NCBI GenBank assembly: GCA_002282555.1
Contig: NCJR01000023.1
Coordinates: 1-12,519, forward strand
Length of the DNA stretch: 12,519 bases
Direction of reading: 5' to 3'
Source of the DNA: Rhodobacterales bacterium 34-62-10
GTDB lineage: Bacteria; Pseudomonadota; Alphaproteobacteria; Rhodobacterales; Rhodobacteraceae
The position numbers and the translations under genes were made by a program. The stretch's first letter is position 1. Every line of letters begins with the position of its first letter. Under the pieces are notes generated by a model, which was not told the DNA's origin, did no database searches, and worked only from the letters and a program-made list of their open reading frames with translations. Shown here piece by piece: positions 1 through 5,374 of this stretch.

Positions 1-240
1 CTGCATCTGGCGCAGCGATTCCACATAGGTGGCCAGCCATGCCAGACCGTGTGCGGCAGTCTGTTCGGCTTCGATCAGCGCGCCAGACACTTTGCCGCCT
101 TCGCTGACGCGGGCGCGCACACGGGATTTGGCCGTGTCGAACAGTTTTTCGACAGGGGCCAGCGCCGCACCGGTCAGGCGCGGGAGATCGGGCAGAATCA
201 CCACAGGGTTCATTGCAATATCTTGTCCGTCATGGGCCAT
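1..240 (-). CDS. Partial acyl-CoA dehydrogenase-like protein, N-terminus only
   Basis: The first 80 codons of a minus-strand gene are present and the rest lies beyond base 1. The peptide starts MAHDGQDIAM and ends with GLAWLATYVESLRQMQ. From memory, that ending resembles the N-terminal helical region of a group of Rhodobacteraceae acyl-CoA dehydrogenases (flavoenzymes that oxidise acyl-CoA thioesters in the cytoplasm). The catalytic and FAD-binding parts are not in the window, so the family call is tentative. The start at 240 is supported by an AAGGA Shine-Dalgarno 8 bases upstream; an in-frame Met at codon 10 is a weaker alternative. The gene is divergent from the TauE-like gene. A motif shared with the pckA upstream region lies at 279-298 and could link its expression to carbon source. 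Confidence 0.55.
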   Translation of the reverse strand, partial: MAHDGQDIAMNPVVILPDLPRLTGAALAPVEKLFDTAKSRVRARVSEGGKVSGALIEAEQTAAHGLAWLATYVESLRQMQ

Positions 241-278
241 GATTCACATCCTTTTTTTGCTGGACACTGTCCTAGCCA

Positions 279-298
279 TTTCGCAGTTGCAGCGCAAC
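279..298 (-). promoter_or_regulatory. Candidate operator shared with pckA
   Basis: On the plus strand this reads TTTCGCAGTTGCAGCGCAAC. It matches the 18-base element at 7915-7932 upstream of pckA except for two extra bases (GC) in the middle. It also contains the inverted repeat GTTGC-AGC-GCAAC (286-298). It lies about 40 bases upstream of the start codon of the truncated minus-strand gene, a normal operator position. The match is seen directly; its function and the regulator are inferred. Confidence 0.4.
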
Positions 299-391
299 AA
301 AAATACCCAAGAACGCCAATCAGATAACCGAAAGTTGCGCATTGATTTCTTGTGTTTCGGCACTAGCGGTCGCTGACCTGCATGATATGAG

Positions 392-1168
392 ATGAGGATG
401 ATCAGCATCCTGACCCTCATGACCCCTGAAATTCTGGGCTATACCCTGCTCGTGGCGCTTTTGGCGGGGATCGTCAAGGGAATGGTCGGGTTTGCCATGC
501 CGATGATCATGATCTCTCTGCTTGGCTCTTTTGTCGCACCTGATGTGGCGCTGGCCGGGCTGATCCTGCCCACGCTGATCACCAACGGCATGCAGGCGCT
601 GCGTCAGGGATGGCGCGAGGCATGGGAGTCGGTCAAGCGGTTCCGCGTGTTCATGGCGATCGGACTTGTTGCGATGCTGCTGAGTGCGCAATTGGTGCGC
701 GTTTTGCCGCAGGATACGCTGCTCTTGATGATCGGCATCCCGGTCGTGCTGTTTTGCGCCGTGCAGTTGCTGGGCTGGAAATTGCGACTGCCGCACAAGG
801 GGCGTCACTGGGTCGAGGGCGGTATCGGTGGAATCGCCGGTTTCATCGGCGGCTTTTCGGGGGTGTGGGGTCCGCCTACGGTGATGTATCTGACTGCGCT
901 GGACACAGCGAAAGCCGAGAGCATGCGCGTGCAAGGCGTGATTTACGGACTGGGAGCCGTGGCCCTGTTTGGTGCGCATGTGGGGTCGGGTGTGATGCGG
1001 GCCGAGACTCTGCCGTTTTCGGTGGCGATGGTTGTCCCGGCCATGCTGGGCACGTGGCTGGGGTTTCAGGTGCAGGATCGGATCGACCAGAACGCCTTTC
1101 GCAAGGCGACTCTGGCCGTTCTGTTGATCGCAGGTCTTAATCTGGTGCGTCGGGGCCTGACGGGTTAG
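392..1168 (+). CDS. TauE/SafE family (DUF81) membrane transporter
   Basis: A 258-residue integral membrane protein of the TauE/SafE family. The family exports or imports small anions such as sulfite, sulfoacetate or other organosulfur and organic acids; the substrate here cannot be read from the sequence. About eight hydrophobic segments are visible, roughly at residues 14-33, 34-48, 52-68, 85-104, 108-128, 143-168, 180-200 and 205-226, with a last one near 237-253. The family's internal duplication shows as two glycine-rich segments, GIVKGMVGFAMP (26-37) and GFIGGFSGVWGPP (150-162). Length is normal. Start choice is uncertain: Met1, Met3 and Met10 are all possible and none has a strong Shine-Dalgarno. 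The gene is divergent from the truncated left-edge gene and converges on the XRE regulator with a 16-base gap. Confidence 0.85.
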   Translation: MRMISILTLMTPEILGYTLLVALLAGIVKGMVGFAMPMIMISLLGSFVAPDVALAGLILPTLITNGMQALRQGWREAWESVKRFRVFMAIGLVAMLLSAQLVRVLPQDTLLLMIGIPVVLFCAVQLLGWKLRLPHKGRHWVEGGIGGIAGFIGGFSGVWGPPTVMYLTALDTAKAESMRVQGVIYGLGAVALFGAHVGSGVMRAETLPFSVAMVVPAMLGTWLGFQVQDRIDQNAFRKATLAVLLIAGLNLVRRGLTG

Positions 1169-1184
1169 GCGAGCCCGCGTCGTT

Positions 1185-1562
1185 TCAGCCCGCGGCTGTT
1201 CCGCGCTGTTCCACAGACTGGCTGTTGGCGATTTCGGTGATGAAGCTGCGGATCTGGCCGCGCAGACGGTCATCCTTGATTCGTGTCAACATTGAGGCGA
1301 TCTTGGTAGCCTCTTCATCCAGAAGTTGCGGGGCCGAGTCGCTGGCCTGCAGCCCGTCAAAGAAATAGGACGGTGCAACCTTGAGGATATGCGACAGTTC
1401 AAACAGTTTGCTGGCCGAAATCCGGTTTCGGCCCAGTTCATACTTCTGAACCTGTTGAAACGAAATATTCAGGCCATCTGCCACGTCGGTCTGGGTCATA
1501 CCGCGCAGGATGCGCAGCTGCTTCAACCGCTGGCCAACATGGGTATCTACAGGGTGGGACAT
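1185..1562 (-). CDS. XRE-family (Cro/CI-type) transcriptional regulator
   Basis: A 125-residue cytoplasmic DNA-binding protein. Residues 12-66 form a Cro/CI helix-turn-helix: RLKQLRILRGMTQTDVADGL, then an ISFQQVQKYELGRNRIS recognition-helix region. The C-terminal 55 residues carry no recognised ligand domain; residues 82-114 look helical and may mediate dimerisation. The architecture resembles small alphaproteobacterial regulators such as PraR, but orthology is not established here. The start at 1562 has a GAGAG Shine-Dalgarno 7 bases upstream. The gene is divergent from the LysR-HTH regulator. The shared AT-rich intergenic region contains a dyad centred on 1621 and repeats that could be its operators, which suggests autoregulation and/or control of the neighbour (inference). 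Confidence 0.85.
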   Translation of the reverse strand: MSHPVDTHVGQRLKQLRILRGMTQTDVADGLNISFQQVQKYELGRNRISASKLFELSHILKVAPSYFFDGLQASDSAPQLLDEEATKIASMLTRIKDDRLRGQIRSFITEIANSQSVEQRGTAAG

Positions 1563-1609
1563 CGTTATCTCTCACAGATTTCTACTATGAAGAGAATGAC
1601 CTATCCCTC

Positions 1610-1632
1610 AAATCAATCAACTTGTTAGATTT
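1610..1632. promoter_or_regulatory. Imperfect dyad, candidate operator upstream of the XRE gene
   Basis: The arms AAATCAATCAA and TTGTTAGATTT surround a single central C at 1621, and 9 of 11 positions pair. It lies about 48 bases upstream of the XRE start codon in AT-rich DNA. This is the symmetry expected for a dimeric HTH regulator such as the adjacent XRE protein. The symmetry is seen; binding is inferred. Confidence 0.35.
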
Positions 1633-1638
1633 TTACTG

Positions 1639-1681
1639 ATTTAACGCATGCATCTTGCGGAAATTGACATGTATTTAACGC
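1639..1681. repeat. Direct repeat ATTTAACGC, two copies 34 bases apart
   Basis: Identical 9-mers lie at 1639-1647 and 1673-1681. The second copy falls inside the 17-base spacer of the predicted promoter at 1664-1692, the position of a repressor or MerR-like site. Both flank the XRE / LysR-HTH intergenic promoter, so they may be regulator-binding half-sites. Confidence 0.4.
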
Positions 1682-1692
1682 TGATGTATGAT
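1664..1692 (+). promoter_or_regulatory. Near-consensus sigma-70 promoter for the LysR-HTH regulator
   Basis: TTGACA (1664-1669, perfect -35) is followed after exactly 17 bases by TATGAT (1687-1692, 5 of 6 to TATAAT). Transcription would start near 1699 and run into the small ORF at 1730 and the regulator gene at 1804. Such a strong match is rare in GC-rich alphaproteobacteria. It suggests an intrinsically strong promoter held in check by the overlapping repeats. Confidence 0.6.
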
Positions 1693-1722
1693 ACATTTAC
1701 CTAAGTGGTATGATAAATTTAC
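1687..1722. repeat. Direct repeat TATGATAmATTTAC, two copies 22 bases apart
   Basis: TATGATACATTTAC (1687-1700) and TATGATAAATTTAC (1709-1722) agree at 13 of 14 positions with a 22-base period, about two helical turns, so both copies present the same DNA face. The first copy covers the -10 element and the expected transcription start; the second lies just downstream. This is a typical layout for cooperative repressor binding. The bound protein is unknown; the divergent XRE protein or the LysR-HTH protein itself are candidates. Confidence 0.45.
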
Positions 1723-1729
1723 AATATCA

Positions 1730-1807
1730 ATGCTCCGTAAAGGCTATCAGACGCAGGTTCCGCTGTCGATGTTTGCCAAGTGGCGCGAGGACGGGGTGGG
1801 CACATGA
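1730..1807 (+). CDS. Possible 25-residue leader peptide coupled to the LysR-HTH gene
   Basis: A short frame starts at ATG 1730 (MLRKGYQTQV...) and ends with a TGA that overlaps the regulator's ATG at 1804 as ATGA, a classic translational-coupling junction. Its third codon positions are GC-rich like the real genes around it. It lies downstream of the predicted transcription start. Against it: no Shine-Dalgarno is visible before 1730. The same frame is open back to an ATG at 1688, but that codon sits inside the -10 box and could not be transcribed from this promoter. It may be a real leader ORF or a chance frame. No homologue is recognised. Confidence 0.3.
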   Translation: MLRKGYQTQVPLSMFAKWREDGVGT

Positions 1808-2691
1808 AGCAACACAGCAACCAGGCGCTTCTGTTCGAGATGTTGCGATCGTTTGTGACGCTGGCCGACACGCTCAATGTCTCGCGCGCGGTGCAGGTCC
1901 TTGGGGTGACGCGACAGACACTTCGCCGCCACATTGAAATTCTGGAGGAATGCCGCGGACAGGCGTTGTTTCATGTCGAGGATCGGCAATATCGGCTGAC
2001 CGACGCCGGGTCGCAGGCTGTGCAGGAGGCGCGGAACCTGCTGGAGCGGGGGCGCGCCTGGCTGGAGTCGGAAGCAGGGCATCGCGAGGGTCTTTTCCAT
2101 TTCAGCCTGTCGCGTGAAGATGGATATTATTACCACCTGCAACAGCATCCGATTGCCCGCGTGTGGACGCATGAAAGCGCGGTGATGAAAGACGCGGTAA
2201 AGGCCTGGGCGCTGTCGGAAGGCCAGATCGAACATCCCGCGTTTCAGGACGTGCGGCCCTATGCGCTTGTGTTCCGCTTTCTGGATGATCATTGGCTTTG
2301 TGCCGAGGTCGGCGAGACGTCCGAATTCGCGCGATGGTATGGCTGGAGTTGGGCACGCAGCAGCGTGGGGCGCAAGATCGACGGCTTGCCGGGCGCGGGC
2401 CGTTTCAACTTCTCGGCCGCGCAGTCTTATGACGAGTTGCGCGCCACGCAGGGCCTGCGTCTGGATCATGTGGCGACCCAGATGCCGCATGGTCCGGATG
2501 ACACGATGCGGCCCATTTGTTTTTCGCGTCTGCTGCTGGGGTGCCGGTTTCCGGACGGCAGTTTTGCGATGATGTCGATGGTGGACCGGGATTGCCAGAT
2601 CGACATTCCCGGCCTTGATCCTGCCATCACCGCCGCGTCCCGGCGTGTCAGGTCCGAGCAGGGCGATGATTCAGTGGAGCGCCACGCTTAA
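1804..2691 (+). CDS. Transcriptional regulator with LysR-type HTH and a non-LysR C-terminal region
   Basis: A 295-residue protein. Residues 8-68 form a winged helix-turn-helix of the LysR N-terminal type: LRSFVTLADTLNVSRAVQVL, then GVTRQTLRRHIEILEE and a wing ending FHVEDRQYRLTDAG. A helical linker follows (about 70-93). The remaining 200 residues do not show the usual LysR periplasmic-binding-protein effector domain. They contain aromatic-rich stretches (YGWSWARSSVGRKIDG, 179-194; LLLGCRFPDGSFAMMSMVD, 243-261) that could be a small-molecule sensor of PAS-like fold, which is only a guess. ATG 1804 is preferred: it overlaps the upstream small ORF, and GAGGA lies 12 bases upstream. GTG at 1780 is an in-frame alternative. 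The GNAT-like gene follows after 69 bases on the same strand, suggesting a functional pair. Confidence 0.7.
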   Translation: MKQHSNQALLFEMLRSFVTLADTLNVSRAVQVLGVTRQTLRRHIEILEECRGQALFHVEDRQYRLTDAGSQAVQEARNLLERGRAWLESEAGHREGLFHFSLSREDGYYYHLQQHPIARVWTHESAVMKDAVKAWALSEGQIEHPAFQDVRPYALVFRFLDDHWLCAEVGETSEFARWYGWSWARSSVGRKIDGLPGAGRFNFSAAQSYDELRATQGLRLDHVATQMPHGPDDTMRPICFSRLLLGCRFPDGSFAMMSMVDRDCQIDIPGLDPAITAASRRVRSEQGDDSVERHA

Positions 2692-2746
2692 CCCCTGCGC
2701 GAAAATTTGCTTATAGTTTACAATCCTGAATGGGCCATAACCCTTC

Positions 2747-2751
2747 AGGAG
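2747..2751 (+). promoter_or_regulatory. Shine-Dalgarno deciding the GNAT-like start
   Basis: AGGAG lies 9 bases before ATG 2761. An upstream in-frame TTG at 2707 has no such site. This fixes the start at 2761. Confidence 0.6.
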
Positions 2752-2760
2752 CTCCCTTCC

Positions 2761-3468
2761 ATGTCGATACATGATGTTTTTTTGCGGTGGCCGCTTCTCT
2801 CTGAGGCGGCAAGAATTCTGCATGAGCAGAAGATGATCGTGACCGTTGGTCATGACTTTAACGAGTATGATCAGATCGTCAGCGCGGGGCGGCCCCGTCA
2901 ACCGGTCAGTCTGCCGTTTCGGACTGAGATGCATAAGCTTTCGAAACAGAACGCTTTTTGGGTTTGTGGCCATACCGAGGATGGTCGCTTGGCCCACACG
3001 CAGGCCGTACGTCTGGTCGACGTGGGCGAGCAATCACTGGGTAGCTATCTGCGGCGGTCATTCCGGCAGTTTCCGCCGTCGGGCGTGCCGCTGGATATGG
3101 CGGCGTCGCGCTATCAGGCGGGGCCCGGGGCCAAGCGAATCAAGGGGCGGCTTTGCTATCACGGTGAAATGTGGCTGGATGAAGATGCGGGCAATTTCCG
3201 CGGGCGCGGCATGTCATCGATTTTGTCGCGGATGGGGTTTGCCATCGCGTTGCGGGACCTGAACCCTGATTATATTTTCGCATTCATGGTCCGGTCCGTC
3301 GCCTTCAAGGGATTGGCCGAGCGAGCGGGGTTCATGCATACGGAACCCGCATCCTTGTCGTGGAAGCTTGCTGACAAGGACCGCGCGATCGAAGCGTTCA
3401 CAGCATATCTGTCGCGCGAGGATTTGCGTTACCTGTTGCGTGTCCGGATCGACGATCTGGTGCATTGA
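2761..3468 (+). CDS. GNAT-like acyltransferase of unrecognised family
   Basis: A 235-residue cytoplasmic protein; I do not recognise a characterised homologue. Residues 133-198 resemble the acetyl-CoA-binding core of GNAT N-acyltransferases. A beta-strand (CYHGEMWLD, 132-140) leads into an RGRGMSSILSRMGFAIAL loop-helix (147-164, the R/Q-x-x-G-x-G type motif A), then FKGLAERAGFMHTEP (182-196, motif-B-like). The segment WVCGHTEDGRLAHTQAVRL (67-85) fits the central strands of the fold. LuxI-type signal synthases also share this fold, but their conserved N-terminal Arg/Trp/Asp pattern is not evident. The gene follows the LysR-HTH regulator by 69 bases and converges on DUF2783 with a 14-base gap. 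The substrate is unknown; modifying or serving the regulator's pathway is speculation. Confidence 0.55.
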   Translation: MSIHDVFLRWPLLSEAARILHEQKMIVTVGHDFNEYDQIVSAGRPRQPVSLPFRTEMHKLSKQNAFWVCGHTEDGRLAHTQAVRLVDVGEQSLGSYLRRSFRQFPPSGVPLDMAASRYQAGPGAKRIKGRLCYHGEMWLDEDAGNFRGRGMSSILSRMGFAIALRDLNPDYIFAFMVRSVAFKGLAERAGFMHTEPASLSWKLADKDRAIEAFTAYLSREDLRYLLRVRIDDLVH

Positions 3469-3471
3469 GAC

Positions 3472-3497
3472 CGTCAGGGGTGTCAAAGCCCCTGACG
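3472..3497. terminator. Hairpin between convergent genes, possible bidirectional terminator
   Basis: A perfect 9-bp stem, CGTCAGGGG (3472-3480) and CCCCTGACG (3489-3497), encloses an 8-base loop. It sits at the junction of the GNAT-like gene and the DUF2783 gene and contains the DUF2783 stop codon in its loop. Neither side has a T-run, so it is not a canonical intrinsic terminator. It may stabilise 3' ends or assist Rho-dependent stop. Confidence 0.45.
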
Positions 3498-3671
3498 ACA
3501 TTCCGTGATCAGCGCCATCACCTTGTCCGGGTCATCCATGGCATGGGCCAGAGCCAGCACCAGTTTGGCCAGATAGACCGGGGTTGCGGCAGGGCCCGCC
3601 GCCGCCTCGGTCATATCGATGGCTTTGGCCAGTTCCTCATAGATGGCTTCGATCTGAGGATGGGTGGTCAT
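3483..3671 (-). CDS. DUF2783 family small protein
   Basis: A 62-residue acidic protein starting MTTHPQIEAIYEELAKAI and ending MALITECRQGL. Its length and helical pattern (EAIYEELAKAIDMTEAAAGP, then YLAKLVLALAHAMDDPDKVM) match my recollection of the DUF2783 family, which is typically encoded next to FAD-dependent aromatic oxidoreductases. No function is established. The start at 3671 overlaps the oxidoreductase stop as ATGA, so the two are translationally coupled. A longer in-frame extension upstream runs inside the oxidoreductase gene and is rejected. It may be an accessory or stabilising subunit of the hydroxylase (inference). Confidence 0.75.
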   Translation of the reverse strand: MTTHPQIEAIYEELAKAIDMTEAAAGPAATPVYLAKLVLALAHAMDDPDKVMALITECRQGL

Positions 3672-5281
3672 GGCTGTTGCTCCGTAGGTGTGGTGATCCG
3701 GTCGATGGCGGCGCGGATGGTCTGGGCCGTGGGCGCCTCGTGCCAACGTGCGGCGATGTGCAGATCGGGGCGGATCAGCCACGCGCTGCCCGGTGCCGCG
3801 CAGAACGTGGTGGCGGCGGGGCTGTCTGGCGCGAGACTGACGACGGTAAGGTCGGGGATATCCTCTGCCGGGGGCGGGCCGAAGCTGATCAGGGTGAAGC
3901 CCGGTCCCATATGGTCGGTCAGGAAGTTCCCCTGTGCCAGCGCCACGTTCGGGATCACGACACCCGGCACCGGGCCACCGGTGAAACCGGGATCATCCGG
4001 CAGGGTCGCGGGGCTGCCTGAATAGGTATAGGGCTGCATCTGGCGCGGGTTGGCCAGTTGCCCGGCCCAGGGCTGATCCAGTGCAAGCGACAGGGCCGCG
4101 TCGCGCAAGATCTGCCAGCCACGGGTCGGCGGGGTCATGAAGCGCGTGCTTTTGGTGGCATTGGCAAAGACATCCAGTGTCGCACCGCGCCGTTCGGGGG
4201 TATAGCTGTCCAGCAGCCCCTCGCCCGCCCGTCCGGTCAGGACCCAGCCCAGTTTCCAGCCAATGTTCTGGGCATCGGCCAGACCGTTGTTCAGCCCGCG
4301 CACCCCGAAGATCGGCACGATATGGGCGCTGTCACCAACAAAGAAGATGCGCCCGTCGCGGTAATCGTCCAGGGCCAGCGTATTGGCCGAATAGACGCTC
4401 CACCATTCCAGATCCCACGGGCCTTTGTGTCCGATCTCCTCAAGTACGGCGGCGACACTGGCGCGGACGGTATCCTCGCGGGTTGCGTCCTCGGCGGTCT
4501 CGCCATCCCGCAGTTGATAGTCGATGCGCCAGATATTGTCGGGCTGGCGATGGATCAGGACGGTTCCGCCGGGGCGACAGGCCGGATCGAACAGCGCGCG
4601 GCGGATGGTGGGATAATCGTGATCCATCTGCACATCTGCGATGACATAACGCCCCTCGTAATTCTCACCCTTCAGGCGCAGGCTGCGCATGGCCCGGATC
4701 GGGGACCGTGCCCCATCCGCGGCCAAAAGCCAATCCGCGGTCAGGGTGTAGTCGCCCGCAGGGTCACGCAGGGTTATGGCGACGCCGTCATTCAGATCCG
4801 AGACAGCTGTCACCTCGGTCTGCCAGCGGGTGTCGATCAGGGGATGGGCTGCGACGGCCTGCCAGAGATAGGCTTCGATATATTGCTGTTGCAGGTTGTA
4901 CATCGGGCGGAACTTTTCATCCGCGCTGTCAGGCATGTGGAATTCGAGGATCTGATGGCCGCGATAGAAACTGCGTCCGGTGGTCCAGCCAAGTGCCTTG
5001 TCCTTGAAGGGCGCGAGGGCGCCGATGCGTTCAAGGATATGGAAGCTGGAGCGCGCGATGCAGATGGCGCGGCTACCGTCGTTGAACGTATCCTTGCGGT
5101 CCACCAGCAGCACGCGCACGCCTTCGCTTGCCAGTGTCAGCGCCGCTGTCATGCCGATGGGACCCGCGCCCGCAATGATCACAGGATGACGGCCCTGCCG
5201 TGCGGCATCAGGGCCTGGTGCGGCAAAGTACGGATATGTGAAATAGAGCGAGTCGGTTTCGCTGCGTCCGGCGGGTCTCAT
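3668..5281 (-). CDS. FAD-dependent aromatic hydroxylase-like oxidoreductase
   Basis: A 537-residue flavoprotein of the PheA/TfdB/MhpA-type monooxygenase superfamily, which hydroxylates aromatic rings using NAD(P)H and O2 in the cytoplasm. It has the Rossmann dinucleotide motif VIIAGAGPIGMTAALTLASE (34-53, GxGxxG at 38-43). It also has the DG motif LLAADGARSPIRAM (185-198) and the second FAD motif FFVGDSAHIVPIFGVRGLNN (313-332) with the conserved GD. Residues 400-537 form a C-terminal domain like the thioredoxin-like tail of this superfamily. The substrate cannot be assigned; a phenolic or hydroxyphenyl acid is likely. The start at 5281 is the first ATG after an in-frame stop; an AAAGGA lies 12 bases upstream, a long spacing. 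The gene is cotranscribed with DUF2783 and divergent from a LuxR-type regulator 93 bases away. Confidence 0.85.
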   Translation of the reverse strand: MRPAGRSETDSLYFTYPYFAAPGPDAARQGRHPVIIAGAGPIGMTAALTLASEGVRVLLVDRKDTFNDGSRAICIARSSFHILERIGALAPFKDKALGWTTGRSFYRGHQILEFHMPDSADEKFRPMYNLQQQYIEAYLWQAVAAHPLIDTRWQTEVTAVSDLNDGVAITLRDPAGDYTLTADWLLAADGARSPIRAMRSLRLKGENYEGRYVIADVQMDHDYPTIRRALFDPACRPGGTVLIHRQPDNIWRIDYQLRDGETAEDATREDTVRASVAAVLEEIGHKGPWDLEWWSVYSANTLALDDYRDGRIFFVGDSAHIVPIFGVRGLNNGLADAQNIGWKLGWVLTGRAGEGLLDSYTPERRGATLDVFANATKSTRFMTPPTRGWQILRDAALSLALDQPWAGQLANPRQMQPYTYSGSPATLPDDPGFTGGPVPGVVIPNVALAQGNFLTDHMGPGFTLISFGPPPAEDIPDLTVVSLAPDSPAATTFCAAPGSAWLIRPDLHIAARWHEAPTAQTIRAAIDRITTPTEQQP

Positions 5282-5309
5282 GCGGGGTTATGATCCTTTC
5301 ACTGGGTCA

Positions 5310-5348
5310 ATCACTGTGGACCTGTTGCTTATAGACCGGCGCTGTGAT
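5310..5348. promoter_or_regulatory. Spaced inverted repeat in the oxidoreductase / LuxR-type divergent region
   Basis: ATCACTGTG (5310-5318) faces CGCTGTGAT (5340-5348), with 7 of 9 positions symmetric, in the 93-base gap between the two divergent starts. An operator for the adjacent HTH regulator is the natural guess. No convincing -35/-10 pair was found in either direction. Confidence 0.3.
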
Positions 5349-5374
5349 GCATTCTGTCCTTCTTTTGTTGGGAC

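Noticed and set aside
320..1273. Long minus-strand open frame (317 codons) opposite the TauE-like gene
   Set aside because: Its translation is low-complexity, rich in His, Gln and Arg, with no domain. The plus strand encodes a coherent multi-span membrane protein.
1688..1807. 39-residue version of the leader ORF starting at 1688
   Set aside because: Its start codon lies within the predicted -10 element, upstream of the expected transcript start, and has no Shine-Dalgarno.
2761..3468. Canonical LuxI acyl-homoserine lactone synthase
   Set aside because: Only the general GNAT-like fold is suggested; the conserved LuxI N-terminal residues and length pattern are not evident.
4058..5293. Long plus-strand open frame (411 codons) opposite the FAD oxidoreductase
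   Set aside because: The flavoprotein motifs on the minus strand account for the region; the antisense frame has no start signal or domain.
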